The position numbers and the translations under genes were made by a program. From the NCBI RefSeq assembly GCF_001792815.1, contig NZ_CP017674.1, forward strand, positions 372,001-436,000: a stretch of 64,000 bases of DNA, given 5' to 3'. The notes under the pieces were generated by a model, which ran no database searches, was not told where the DNA came from, and worked only from the letters and a program-made list of their open reading frames with translations. Below are positions 45,452-54,127 of the stretch, one piece after another. This DNA comes from Microbacterium sp. BH-3-3-3. GTDB lineage: Bacteria > Actinomycetota > Actinomycetes > Actinomycetales > Microbacteriaceae. Positions within the stretch are counted from its first letter, which is position 1. Every line of letters starts with the position of its first letter.

Positions 45452-45889
45452 GCCCTTCTCGAGCACGACCTTCGACCACTCGCGGGCGCTGTGCAGGCTG
45501 TGATCGCGGTAGTTGCCGCAGCTGAACGCGTCGGTTCCGGGCACGTCGTCCCACTGCACGTCGTCGGCGATCGCGCGCAGCGAGCCCGTGATGGCGTCGA
45601 CGAGGTCGGCGACCGCCGGCTCGCCCCACATGATGACGTGGAAGCCGGTGCGGCATCCGAACGGCGAGATGTCGATGAGACCCTCGATGCGGTCGCGAAC
45701 GAGGCTCGCGAGCAGGTGCTCGATCGTGTGGAGCCCGGCCGTGGGGATCTCCTGCTCGTTCGGCTGCACGAGGCGCAGGTCGAAGTTGGAGATGACGTCG
45801 CCACGCGGGCCCGACTCCGTGCCGATCAGGCGCACGTAGGGCGCCAGCACGGCGGTGTGATCCAGGGTGAAGCTCTCGACATCGGCCAT
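45416..45889 (-). CDS. luxS: S-ribosylhomocysteine lyase LuxS
   Basis: 157 residues. Cleaves S-ribosylhomocysteine to homocysteine and DPD, the precursor of AI-2. Zinc site HTIEHL (His-x3-His, about 58-62) and Cys in FSCGNYRDH (about 128); [12 protein letters not shown] holds the catalytic Cys. AAGGG precedes the ATG. No pfs or SAH riboswitch is adjacent. Confidence 0.96.
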   Translation of the reverse strand: MADVESFTLDHTAVLAPYVRLIGTESGPRGDVISNFDLRLVQPNEQEIPTAGLHTIEHLLASLVRDRIEGLIDISPFGCRTGFHVIMWGEPAVADLVDAITGSLRAIADDVQWDDVPGTDAFSCGNYRDHSLHSAREWSKVVLEKGISRDAFARVGV

Positions 45890-46010
45890 GGAGGGTCCCT
45901 TCTGAGGGGTTCGGGGTACCGCGAAAGCCTACGCGGCGATGCCGGTGACGGCACCGCGCGTGACGCCGCGCGACGCGGGACCCGGGGTCCGACCCGCTAG
46001 GGTCGAGCGC

Positions 46011-46652
46011 GTGCCTGCGCCCGCCCGATTCCTCGTCGTGCTCGATGCCGACTCCACCCTGATCCGCAACGAGGTCATCGAACTCCTCGCCGACGAAGCC
46101 GGCCGAGGTACCGAGGTGGCCGCGGCGACCGAGGCCGCGATGCGCGGCGAGGTCGACTTCGCCACGAGCCTGCGCTCGCGGGTCACCGCCCTCACGGGCG
46201 TGCCGACCGAGGCCTTCGCCCGGGCGATCGCCCGCATCGAACCCACGCCCGGCGTGCGCGAACTCATCGCCGCCGTGCACGAGCGCGGTGGGGTCGTCGG
46301 CGTCGTGTCGGGCGGGTTCCACGAGGTGCTCGACACCGTCGCCCCCGACCTGGGAGTCGACGTCTGGCGTGCCAACCGGCTCGTCACCGCCGACGGCGCG
46401 CTCACCGGCGAGGTCGACGGCGCGATCGTGGATGCCACGGCGAAGGCCGAGACGCTGCGCGCCTGGGCGGCGGAACACGGCGTGCCCCTCTCGCTCACCT
46501 TCGCGATCGGCGACGGCGCGAACGACCTCGAGATGATGGCGACCGCGGGCCTGGGGCTGGCGTTCAACGCCAAGCCCGCCGTGCGCGAGCGCGCCGACCT
46601 CGTGATCGGCGACGTCGACCTGGCCCAGGTCATCACGCTGCTGCCGCGCTGA
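46011..46652 (+). CDS. serB: Phosphoserine phosphatase SerB
   Basis: 213-residue HAD phosphatase for the last step of serine synthesis. Motif I LDADSTLI (about 9-16; DxDST), cap EVIELLADEAG, motif II VSGGF (about 98), motif III Lys in DATAKAE and motif IV IGDGANDLEMM (about 165-175). No ACT domain, so it is the short form. GTG start; TAGGGT ends seven bases before it. Confidence 0.93.
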   Translation: MPAPARFLVVLDADSTLIRNEVIELLADEAGRGTEVAAATEAAMRGEVDFATSLRSRVTALTGVPTEAFARAIARIEPTPGVRELIAAVHERGGVVGVVSGGFHEVLDTVAPDLGVDVWRANRLVTADGALTGEVDGAIVDATAKAETLRAWAAEHGVPLSLTFAIGDGANDLEMMATAGLGLAFNAKPAVRERADLVIGDVDLAQVITLLPR

Positions 46653-46789
46653 CGTAACGGGGCTCACACACGCCCGCGTGATCCCGCGTGCGGGCGAGCG
46701 ACGAGGTGGGCGAGCCCGTCGACGGCACCGGGCTCCGGCACACCGCGCCCCGCGTCCGGGCGCCCCTGGCCGATGTCGGTGGGGCGTCC

Positions 46790-46795
46790 TACCCT
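46790..46795 (+). promoter_or_regulatory. -10 hexamer for a leaderless hydrolase mRNA
   Basis: TACCCT ends six bases before the ATG at 46802. Confidence 0.55.
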
Positions 46796-46801
46796 CGAGG
46801 C

Positions 46802-47494
46802 ATGGAGATCGTCCTCGTTCCCGGGCTCTGGCTGACCGCGTCGTCGTGGGACACGGTCGCCGACGACCTCACCCGCTCCGGTCACCGTCCGCGAGCTCTC
46901 ACCCTGCCGGGCGTGGGCATCGCCGCGAGCGGTTCCGCGCACTTCGGTATCGCCGACTGGATCGCCGACGTCACCCGCGTGATCGATCAGGGCGACGAGC
47001 CGGTCGTAATCGTCGGGCACTCCGGAGGAGGCAACGTCGTCTGGGGCGCGGCCGACGCACGCCCCGAGCGCGTCGCACGCGTCATCCTCGTCGACACGTT
47101 CGCTCCCACCGACGGCGCAGGGATCTGGGAGTTCGCGGTCGTCGACGGCGTCGTGCCCTTCCCCGGCTGGGCCTCGTTCGACGAGGTCGAGATCGCCGAC
47201 CTCGACGTCGACGCGCGCCGGCGAGCCGACGACGAGATGCTTTCCGTTCCGGCGCGTATCCCCACCGACCCGATCTCGCTCCACGACGACCGCCGTCACG
47301 GCATCCCGGTCACCGTCGTGACGTGCACCCTCTCGGCCGATGACCTGCGCGCGACGCTCGCCGGGTCACCTCCGTGGGCAGCCGAGATGAACGCGATCGA
47401 CGACCTCGAGATCGTCGAGTTGCCCGGCGGTCACTGGCCGCAGTTCGCTCAGCCGCATGCGCTGGCGAGCGCGATCGACGCGGCGATCCGCTGA
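46802..47494 (+). CDS. Small alpha/beta-hydrolase
   Basis: 230 residues with LVPGLWLTASSWDTV (oxyanion loop), nucleophile elbow VGHSGGGNVV (Ser about 74) and catalytic His in LPGGHWPQF (about 211). No lid domain of note. Resembles esterase/salicylate-esterase-like enzymes of this length; substrate open. No terminator before convergent fabG. Confidence 0.88.
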   Translation: MEIVLVPGLWLTASSWDTVADDLTRSGHRPRALTLPGVGIAASGSAHFGIADWIADVTRVIDQGDEPVVIVGHSGGGNVVWGAADARPERVARVILVDTFAPTDGAGIWEFAVVDGVVPFPGWASFDEVEIADLDVDARRRADDEMLSVPARIPTDPISLHDDRRHGIPVTVVTCTLSADDLRATLAGSPPWAAEMNAIDDLEIVELPGGHWPQFAQPHALASAIDAAIR

Positions 47495-47555
47495 GGGGCC
47501 GGCCGATACCGACGCGGGACGGGGTCGATCGTCGCGCGACGGGGGTCCTGCCTCG

Positions 47556-48266
47556 TCAGTGCCCCATGCCGAGGCCACCGTCGACCGGGATCACGGCGCC
47601 CGAGATGTAGGCGGCGTCATCGCCGGCGAGCCAGGTGACGACACCGGCGACCTCGTCGGGAGAGGCGAAGCGCCCCGCGGGGATGCTCTTCTTGTAGTCG
47701 GCCTGCGTGTCGGCCGGAAGCTCGGCCGTCATGTCGGTCTCGATGAAGCCCGGAGCGACGACGTTCGCGGTGATGCCGCGCGCCCCGAGCTCGCGCGTGA
47801 GCGAACGAGCGAAGCCGACGAGGGCACTCTTCGACGCCGCGTAGTTGATCTGACCCGCCGAACCGTACAGTCCCACGACGCTGGAGATGAGGATGACGCG
47901 GCCCCACCGTGCCTTCAGCATGCCCTTCGAGGCACGCTTGACCACGCGGAACGCTCCCCCGAGGTTCGTGTTCACGACGCTGTCGAAATCGTCCTCGGTC
48001 ATGCGCAGCAGCAGAGTGTCCTTGGTGACGCCGGCGTTGGCCACGACCACGGCGATCGGTCCGAGCTCGGCCTCCACCTGCGAGAAGGCGGCGTCCACGG
48101 CGGCGGCGTCGGTGACGTCGGCGCGCACCGTGAGAGTGCCCTCGGGGCCCTCGCCCGAGCGGGCGGTGACGGCGACGCGCCAGCCCTCCGCGACGAACCG
48201 CTCGGCGATGGCACGACCGATGCCCCGGTTTCCACCGGTGACGACGACGACGCGGTCCTGAGACAT
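47556..48266 (-). CDS. fabG: 3-oxoacyl-ACP reductase FabG (SDR)
   Basis: 236-residue classical short-chain dehydrogenase. NADP site TGGNRGIGRAIA (about 10-21), NAGVTKDTLLLRM (about 80), Ser in ISSVVGLYGSAGQINY and catalytic YAASK (about 145-149), and PGFIETDMTAELP. The NAGxTxDxLxxRM element is specific to FabG among SDRs. AGGAG lies nine bases before the ATG. No other fatty-acid gene is adjacent. Confidence 0.9.
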   Translation of the reverse strand: MSQDRVVVVTGGNRGIGRAIAERFVAEGWRVAVTARSGEGPEGTLTVRADVTDAAAVDAAFSQVEAELGPIAVVVANAGVTKDTLLLRMTEDDFDSVVNTNLGGAFRVVKRASKGMLKARWGRVILISSVVGLYGSAGQINYAASKSALVGFARSLTRELGARGITANVVAPGFIETDMTAELPADTQADYKKSIPAGRFASPDEVAGVVTWLAGDDAAYISGAVIPVDGGLGMGH

Positions 48267-48676
48267 GGGTGAGACTCCTGCGTTTGCGAGGGACGGAACC
48301 GACTCAGCCTACCGAGCCGACGTCCGGGCCGCGGAGCGCGGGGGTGGGTGCGGGCGTGAGGCGCAGGGCGCAGGCGTGAGGCGCGGAGCGCGGGTGCCGG
48401 GCGCGGGGTCGGGGTCGGGCCCGGGGTCGGGGTCGGGGTCGGGCCCGGGGTCGGACTCGGGCTCGGACTCGGGCTCGGGCTCGGGGTGCAGGTTCGAGGC
48501 GCGGCCGCGGAGCACCGGCACGGAGCACGGCCCCCACGACGACGGGCGCGGGGGAACCCGACGCCACCTCTCCGCGCGCCCTCACCACACCACAGCCCGC
48601 TTCCCGCGAGGCCCGAGGTTTGACACGGCCCGAGCGGCGCTGGAACTCTGGAGCGACGCACGATGAAAGGGACCCC
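48267..48676. other. Divergent intergenic region with G-rich hexamer repeats
   Basis: Between fabG and the DUF4190 gene. 48404-48486 is a run of GGGGTC, GGGCCC and GGACTC hexamers on the plus strand, capable of G-quadruplex or slipped structures. 48340-48400 holds two copies of GCGTGAGGCGC-type units. No gene supported. Confidence 0.7.
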
Positions 48677-49393
48677 GTGAGCGACGACCGCACGACCGAC
48701 CCGAACCAGCCCGCCGGTTCGTCCGACGCCAGCGCCGACGCCTCCGGGGTGCCGGTATCGCCGTACGCTCCCCCGACGGGCGACCCCTCTCCCGGTGCGA
48801 GCCCGTTCGACGGCGGCAACGCCGCGCCGAGCGACGGCGCCCCGTCGGCATCCGGTTCGGCCTCCGAGGCCCCGGCAACCCCGGCTCCGGCCCCCGGTGC
48901 CGCTCCCGACGCGCCGTACGGTTCCGCCCCGGCCGCCCCGGCGTACGGCGCTCCCGCCACCCCGCCCTACGACGTGGCGGGCGACGCGGCATCCACCTAC
49001 GGCGCACCCGCCTACGGCGCCCCCGCGTACGGAGCCCCGGCGTACGACTCCCCCTCCGGTGCACCCGCGTACGACCAGGCGACCGCGGCCTACGGCGCGC
49101 CCGCCTACGGCTACGGCTACGCCGCAGCGCGCACGAACACCCTCGCGATCGTCTCGTTCATCGCGTCATTGGCCGGGGTGTTCGTGCTGCCGGTCATCGG
49201 CCAGATCGCCGGGGTGGTGATGGGACACATCTCGCTCTCGCAGATCAAGTCCCGGGGAGAGAAGGGCCGCGGCCTCGCCCTTGCCGGCGTGATCATCGGT
49301 TACGCCACGCTCGCCCTCGGCGTGCTGGCCATCATCGCGTTCGCGATCTTCATCGGAGCGCTCGCGAGCGCACCCGGGTCGCGATACTCCTGA
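48677..49393 (+). CDS. DUF4190-domain membrane protein with Tyr/Pro/Ala-rich arm
   Basis: 238 residues. The first 150 are disordered and rich in Ala, Pro, Gly, Ser and Tyr, with repeated AYGAP motifs (about 95-150). Two membrane helices follow, at about 158-185 and 200-228, separated by GHISLSQIKSRGEKGRG, the DUF4190 signature. GTG start with GAAAGGGA upstream. Role unknown; likely a surface or septal membrane protein with a cytosolic or external low-complexity tail. Confidence 0.85.
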   Translation: MSDDRTTDPNQPAGSSDASADASGVPVSPYAPPTGDPSPGASPFDGGNAAPSDGAPSASGSASEAPATPAPAPGAAPDAPYGSAPAAPAYGAPATPPYDVAGDAASTYGAPAYGAPAYGAPAYDSPSGAPAYDQATAAYGAPAYGYGYAAARTNTLAIVSFIASLAGVFVLPVIGQIAGVVMGHISLSQIKSRGEKGRGLALAGVIIGYATLALGVLAIIAFAIFIGALASAPGSRYS

Positions 49394-49512
49394 GGCCGCG
49401 GCACCTTCCGCGCCGACCGCACGGGGAGGGGGCGACGCGCTTGTCACGACGTCGAACAGACGTGGCATCCCCTCACCCCGTGCCGTCGCGACGGGCGTAC
49501 TGTGGTCTCACT

Positions 49513-49887
49513 GTGAAGACACCGTCCCGTGCCCAATCCGCGACGTCGCTCCCGAAGGCACCCCGGGACGACGCCGACTCCCGTTTCACCAAGTACATGG
49601 TGATGATGGGGATCCGTATCGCCTGCTTCATCGCGATGGCGGTCATCACTCCCTACGGCTGGTACACCTTCGTGTTCGCCGCGGGGGCGATCTTCCTGCC
49701 CTACCTCGCCGTGATCGTGGCGAACGTCGGCCAGGACGCAGCACCGAGCACCGCGATCAACCCCGAACGCGCAATCGACGCACCGCGGGCGGCGGCGCCG
49801 ACGCCGGCTCCCGCCGCCGACGAGCCGCTCGTCATCCGCATCGCCGAGAGCCCGCGTCTCGCCCCGCCGCGCGACGACCGGTCGTGA
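49513..49887 (+). CDS. DUF3099-family membrane protein
   Basis: 124 residues of the actinobacterial DUF3099 family: basic N-terminus, DSRFTKYMVMMGIRIACF leading into two closely spaced membrane helices (about 33-50 and 57-77) and an Ala/Pro-rich tail. The GTG at 49513 is chosen because the family begins near here; TACTGT ends nine bases upstream. A longer upstream reading is arginine-rich and improbable. Confidence 0.82.
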   Translation: MKTPSRAQSATSLPKAPRDDADSRFTKYMVMMGIRIACFIAMAVITPYGWYTFVFAAGAIFLPYLAVIVANVGQDAAPSTAINPERAIDAPRAAAPTPAPAADEPLVIRIAESPRLAPPRDDRS

Positions 49888-50090
49888 CCGAGGCCGCCGC
49901 TGAGTGCTCGCGGGCCGGATGCCGTGACACCGCCGTCTGGGTCATCGGCTGGCGCAATCCCCGCATCCACGCCGCTGACCGCAGGAAGACCTGGGTCGCC
50001 TGCGACGCCCACGTGGCCTACCTCCGCGAGTTCCTCCACGCCCGGGACTTTCCCGTCGACGTCGCCGCCCTCGCGCGAGACGCGGGATGA
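49884..50090 (+). CDS. Small cysteine-containing hypothetical protein
   Basis: 68 residues: CSRAGCRDTAVWVIGWRNPRIH, then KTWVACDAHVAYLREFL. The CxxxxC...CxxH arrangement could bind one zinc, as in short zinc-ribbon or finger proteins. GTG overlaps the DUF3099 stop (GTGA), so the two are coupled, and SURF1 follows 93 bp later. Not assigned to a family. Confidence 0.7.
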   Translation: MTEAAAECSRAGCRDTAVWVIGWRNPRIHAADRRKTWVACDAHVAYLREFLHARDFPVDVAALARDAG

Positions 50091-50127
50091 ACTCGCGCAC
50101 GCCGCCGATCGACGTACGCTGGAAGGC

Positions 50128-50187
50128 GTGGCCGAAATCTTGCAGGTGAGCGCGCGCGAGACGCGGCAGAGGGACGGTGCGGCGTGA
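50128..50187 (+). CDS. Possible 19-residue leader peptide before the SURF1 gene
   Basis: GTG preceded by GGAAGG opens a frame (VAEILQVSARETRQRDGAA) whose TGA overlaps the GTG of the SURF1 gene at 50184. Overlap and ribosome site suggest a coupled short frame; chance is not excluded. Confidence 0.3.
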   Translation: MAEILQVSARETRQRDGAA

Positions 50188-51077
50188 GCGCCCGCGAGAC
50201 CCCCGCCGCCGCGCGCTGGGCCATGTACGTGGGCGTGGCGATCCTGTTCGCGATCGCGTGCGCCTTCCTGTCGAACTGGCAGTTCTCGCGCAATGCCGAG
50301 CGCAGCGAACAGCTAGAACTCGTGGCGAACAACTACGACGCCACCCCGGTCGCCCTGGGCGATCTGCTCGCGCCCGGCGCGGAGCTCACCCCCTCCGACG
50401 AGTGGCGGCCCGTGCGCCTCGAGGGCCGGTACCTCGCCGACGAACAGCTCCTCGTGCGCAACCGCGCCCACGGCGGCTCCGCCGCCTACGAGCAGCTCGT
50501 GCCCTTCCGCCTCGACGACGGACGCACGCTGCTCGTCGACCGCGGATGGCTCCCGCCCGGCAACAGCCAGTCGCTCCCCGACGACATCCCCGACCCGCCG
50601 TCCGGCGAGGTGACCGTCGAGGTCCGCCTCCGTCCGGGCGAGGCCGCCCCCACGTCGGGCCGCACCGCGGAAGCCGGCCAGGTTCCCACCATCAACCTCG
50701 GTCTCGTGGCCGAGCAGACGGGCCCCCTCGAGCCCGGCGCGTACGGACTGCTGATGTCCGAGACCCCCGCCCCGGCCACCGCGCCGCTGACGGTCGACCC
50801 CCCGAGCAACGATCCCGGCCCCTACCTGTCGTACGCGATCCAGTGGATCCTCTTCGCCCTCATGGGCTTCGGGTTCATCACCTACGTGATCGTGAGCGAA
50901 CGGCGCCTGCGCCGCGAGGACGCCGAAGACGACGATGACGACATCGTTCCCGCCGCCGCGCCCGTGCGCGCCGACGAGGGCCGCCGCCGCGTCGACCCGA
51001 TCGCCCTGCACCGCTCGCGCAAGCTCCCCCGCGACCGCGATGCCGACGACGAGGACGCCCTGCTCGACGCGAGGTGA
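50184..51077 (+). CDS. SURF1-family cytochrome oxidase biogenesis protein
   Basis: 297 residues with the SURF1 layout: N-terminal membrane helix (about 14-33), a large external domain with LEGRYLADEQLLVRNR and LVDRGWLPPG, and a C-terminal helix (about 215-237, YLSYAIQWILFALMGFGF). A charged cytosolic tail follows. It helps assemble the aa3-type oxidase, which agrees with ctaA (haem A) at the end of the window. GAGGGA upstream of the GTG. Confidence 0.92.
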   Translation: MSARETPAAARWAMYVGVAILFAIACAFLSNWQFSRNAERSEQLELVANNYDATPVALGDLLAPGAELTPSDEWRPVRLEGRYLADEQLLVRNRAHGGSAAYEQLVPFRLDDGRTLLVDRGWLPPGNSQSLPDDIPDPPSGEVTVEVRLRPGEAAPTSGRTAEAGQVPTINLGLVAEQTGPLEPGAYGLLMSETPAPATAPLTVDPPSNDPGPYLSYAIQWILFALMGFGFITYVIVSERRLRREDAEDDDDDIVPAAAPVRADEGRRRVDPIALHRSRKLPRDRDADDEDALLDAR

Positions 51078-51163
51078 GCGCGACGGCCTCGATCGCCGCC
51101 GCGCGCAGTCAGCTCCGCAATCGAGGACGCCGTCAGCAACGGGCGCGTTCGTGATGACCGCGC

Positions 51164-51219
51164 TCAGGTCAGCGCGCTCAGGCCAGCGTGATCAGGCCAG
51201 CGTGATCAGGCCAGCGTGA
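51164..51219. repeat. 14-bp tandem array over the ABC-F stop codon
   Basis: TCAGGCCAGCGTGA is identical at 51178, 51192 and 51206, and a variant copy starts at 51164. The copy at 51206 is the coding 3' end; its TCA is the TGA stop on the minus strand. Confidence 0.94.
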
Positions 51220-52804
51220 TCAAATCCGCGTAGTCGCGACCCCAGATGTCCTCGACGCCGTCGGGCAGGATCAGCACGCGCTCGGGGTTCAGCGCCTCGA
51301 CGGCCCCCTCGTCGTGCGAGACGAGCACGACGGCACCCTCGTAGTGCGAGAGCGCCCCGAGAATTTCTTCGCGCGAGGCCGGGTCGAGGTTGTTCGTGGG
51401 CTCGTCAAGCAGCAGCATGTTCGCCGACGACACCACGAGGGTCGCGAGCGACAGACGGGTCTTCTCGCCGCCCGAGAGCACCCCGGCGGGCTTCAGCACG
51501 TCGTCGCCGACGAACAGGAACGAACCCAGCACCTTGCGGGCCTCGGTGGCGGTGATGTGCGGCGCCGACGACATCATGTTCTCGAGCACCGAACGATTCA
51601 CGTCGAGGTTCTCGTGCTCCTGGGCGTAATAGCCGACCTTCAGGCCGTGCCCGGGCTCGAGCTGACCGGTGTCGGGCTGGTCGACGCCGGCGAGGATACG
51701 CAGCAGCGTCGTCTTCCCCGCACCGTTCAAGCCCAGGATCACCACGCGGGAGCCGCGGTCGATCGCGAGGTCGACGTCGGTGAAGATCTCGAGCGAGCCG
51801 TACGACTTCGACAGTCCGGATGCCATGAGCGGGGTCTTTCCGCACGGCGCGGGCTTGGGGAAGCGGAGCTTCGCCACGCGCTCTTCGGCGCGCACCTCGT
51901 CGAGTCCCGACAGCATCTTCTCGGCGCGCGCGACCATCTGGTGCGCGGCCGCGGCCTTCGAGGCCTTCGCGCCGAAGCGAGCCGCCTGCAGCTGCAGAGC
52001 GGTGGCCTTCTTCTCGACGTTGACGCGCTCCTTCTTGCGGCGCTCCTCGTCGGCCACCCGCTGGCGCAGGTAGTTCTTCCAGTTCATGTTGTAGACGTCG
52101 ATGACCTGACGGTTCGCGTCGAGGTAGAACACGCGGTTGACCGTCTCGCCGACCAGCTCCACGTCGTGCGAGATCACGATGAGCCCGCCCTTGTACCCCT
52201 TGAGGAACTCGCGCAGCCACACGACGCTGTCGGCGTCGAGGTGGTTGGTCGGCTCGTCGAGGATCATCGTCTGGGCGTCCGAGAACAGGATGCGCGCGAG
52301 TTCGATGCGGCGACGCTGTCCTCCCGAGAGGGTCTTCAGCGGCTGCTCGAGGATGCGGTCGGGAAGCGAGAGGTTGTGGGCGATGGATGCCGCCTCGGCC
52401 TCGGCCGCGTACCCGCCCTGCGCCTCGAACTGCTCGGTGAGGGTGCCGTACTTCTTCATGGCCTTCGCGGCCACGGCGGGGTCGTCGTCGCCCATCGCCA
52501 TCGAGGCCTCGTGCATGCCGAGCGCCAGTGAGCCGAGGCCGCGGGCGTCGAGGATGCGCGTACGGGCCAGCATCTCGGGGTCGCCCGAGCGGGGGTCCTG
52601 CGGCAGGTAGCCCAGTTCGCCCACGCGGTCGACGCCGCCGTTCGCGGGGAGCAGGTCGCCCGCGAGCACCTTGGTCAGGGTCGTCTTCCCCGCGCCGTTG
52701 CGCCCGACGAGGCCGATCTTGTCGCCGTCGGAGACGCGGAACGCCACGTCGGACATGAGCACGCGGGCACCCACGCGGATCTCGAGGTCGTGCACGGCGA
52801 GCAC
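51206..52804 (-). CDS. ABC-F family ATPase
   Basis: 532 residues with two ABC domains and no membrane part: GRNGAGKTTLTKVL, LSGGQRRRIELARIL, ILDEPTNHLD in the first; GLNGAGKTTLLRIL, LSGGEKTRLSLATLV, LLDEPTNNLD in the second. The basic linker (about 255-320, ADEERRKKERVNVEKK) inserts near the ribosomal P/E sites in this family. Could be a translation factor (EttA/Uup-like) or a ribosome-protection protein. GTG at 52804 is preferred since residues upstream are not family-like. Confidence 0.9.
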   Translation of the reverse strand: MLAVHDLEIRVGARVLMSDVAFRVSDGDKIGLVGRNGAGKTTLTKVLAGDLLPANGGVDRVGELGYLPQDPRSGDPEMLARTRILDARGLGSLALGMHEASMAMGDDDPAVAAKAMKKYGTLTEQFEAQGGYAAEAEAASIAHNLSLPDRILEQPLKTLSGGQRRRIELARILFSDAQTMILDEPTNHLDADSVVWLREFLKGYKGGLIVISHDVELVGETVNRVFYLDANRQVIDVYNMNWKNYLRQRVADEERRKKERVNVEKKATALQLQAARFGAKASKAAAAHQMVARAEKMLSGLDEVRAEERVAKLRFPKPAPCGKTPLMASGLSKSYGSLEIFTDVDLAIDRGSRVVILGLNGAGKTTLLRILAGVDQPDTGQLEPGHGLKVGYYAQEHENLDVNRSVLENMMSSAPHITATEARKVLGSFLFVGDDVLKPAGVLSGGEKTRLSLATLVVSSANMLLLDEPTNNLDPASREEILGALSHYEGAVVLVSHDEGAVEALNPERVLILPDGVEDIWGRDYADLITLA

Positions 52805-53031
52805 AGCGAACGTCCGTTCTTCGGGGTTGGGGGTGGGTGGCACAGAAGGCCAGCCACCCAGTATACGGCGGCTTCCTGCACGCATTCCGACAGCGTCCCG
52901 ACAGCCCCGTCCCGGCGGTCGTGGACGCGCACCCGATCCGCGCGCGGGGTGGTCGCCGTCGATACCTCGGTGTCGAGACGATCGGCGCGGGAGCGGGCCC
53001 GCGGGTTTGCGTTCTCACCCGATCGAGGACA

Positions 53032-53050
53032 TAAGCTAAGCCTGTCCTTA
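53032..53050 (+). promoter_or_regulatory. DtxR/IdeR-like iron box upstream of the siderophore operon
   Basis: TAAGCTAAGCCTGTCCTTA matches 13 of 19 positions of the DtxR/IdeR consensus TTAGGTTAGCCTAACCTAA, with the central AGCCT intact. It lies 22 bp before the start of the binding-protein gene, the right place to repress under iron sufficiency. Confidence 0.7.
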
Positions 53051-53072
53051 CTTAGATCACAGGAGGCTCTCT

Positions 53073-54095
53073 GTGTCCCGATTCCGCGCCCTGGCTGCTC
53101 TCGCCGCCGGTTCCGCCCTCGTTCTCGCCGGCTGCGCCGGCTCGCCCGCAACGTCGGAAGGCGGGGCGGCGCAGGAGTCCGACAGCGTGTTCCCCGTCAC
53201 GGTCGACAGCGCCCTCGGCCAGGCCGTGATCGAGAAGAAGCCCGAGCGCGTGGCCACTGTCGCGTGGTCGAACCAGGAGGTCCCCCTCGCTCTCGGCATC
53301 GTGCCCGTGGGCATGGCCAAGGCCACCTGGGGCGACGATGACGGCGACGGCATCCTCCCCTGGGTCGAAGACAAGCTGACCGAGCTGGGAGGTGAGACCC
53401 CCGTGCTCTTCGACGAGACCGACGGCATCGACTTCGAGGCCGTGGCCGACACGCAGCCCGACGTGATCCTCGCCGCGTACTCCGGCCTGACGCAGGAGGA
53501 CTACGACACCCTGTCGAAGATCGCCCCCGTCGTCGCCTACCCCGACGCCGCCTGGGGAACCACGCTCGACCAGATGATCCAGCTCAACTCGAAGGCCCTC
53601 GGGCTCGAGAGCGAGGGCGACGCCCTCATCGACCAGATCAAGACCGAGTCGCAGGAGGGGTTCGACGCCCATCCCGCCCTCGCCGACGTCGCGCCGTTGT
53701 TCGCGTTCACCGACCCGACCAACATGAGCAAGATCACCTACTACACCTCGCACGACCCGCGCGCGGGCTACCTGCACCAGCTCGGCATGCCCGTGCCCGC
53801 ACAGGTGAGCAAGACCTCGACTGAGATCGACGCGTTCTACAGCGAGATCAGCGCTGAAGAGGCCGATACGTTCAGCGACGTGGGCCTGTGGATCACCTAC
53901 GGCAACACCGACGGCTCGACCGTCGCTCAGCTGCAGGCCGACCCGCTGCTGTCGAAGATCCCCGCCATCGCCGCCGGCCACATCGCGGTCCTCGAAGACG
54001 GCACGCCCCTCGCGGCCTCGGCGAACCCCTCGCCGCTGTCGATCAGCTGGGGCTTCAGCCGGTACCTCGACCTGCTCACCGCCGCCGTCGGCTGA
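53073..54095 (+). CDS. Iron-siderophore ABC transporter substrate-binding lipoprotein
   Basis: 340 residues. Signal peptide with lipobox VLAGC (Cys about 23), then a FepB/FecB-like helical-backbone binding fold: PERVATVAWSNQEVPLALG (about 55-73) and two lobes joined by a long helix. Captures ferric siderophore outside the membrane for the permeases downstream. GTG follows AGGAGG by six bases. Confidence 0.93.
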   Translation: MSRFRALAALAAGSALVLAGCAGSPATSEGGAAQESDSVFPVTVDSALGQAVIEKKPERVATVAWSNQEVPLALGIVPVGMAKATWGDDDGDGILPWVEDKLTELGGETPVLFDETDGIDFEAVADTQPDVILAAYSGLTQEDYDTLSKIAPVVAYPDAAWGTTLDQMIQLNSKALGLESEGDALIDQIKTESQEGFDAHPALADVAPLFAFTDPTNMSKITYYTSHDPRAGYLHQLGMPVPAQVSKTSTEIDAFYSEISAEEADTFSDVGLWITYGNTDGSTVAQLQADPLLSKIPAIAAGHIAVLEDGTPLAASANPSPLSISWGFSRYLDLLTAAVG

Positions 54096-54127
54096 TCCCC
54101 CACCCCGCACACCGGACCGCGCCCATC

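Noticed and set aside
45890-46010. SAH or SAM riboswitch around luxS
   Set aside because: The luxS leader is short, with an ordinary ribosome site and no recognisable pseudoknot motif.
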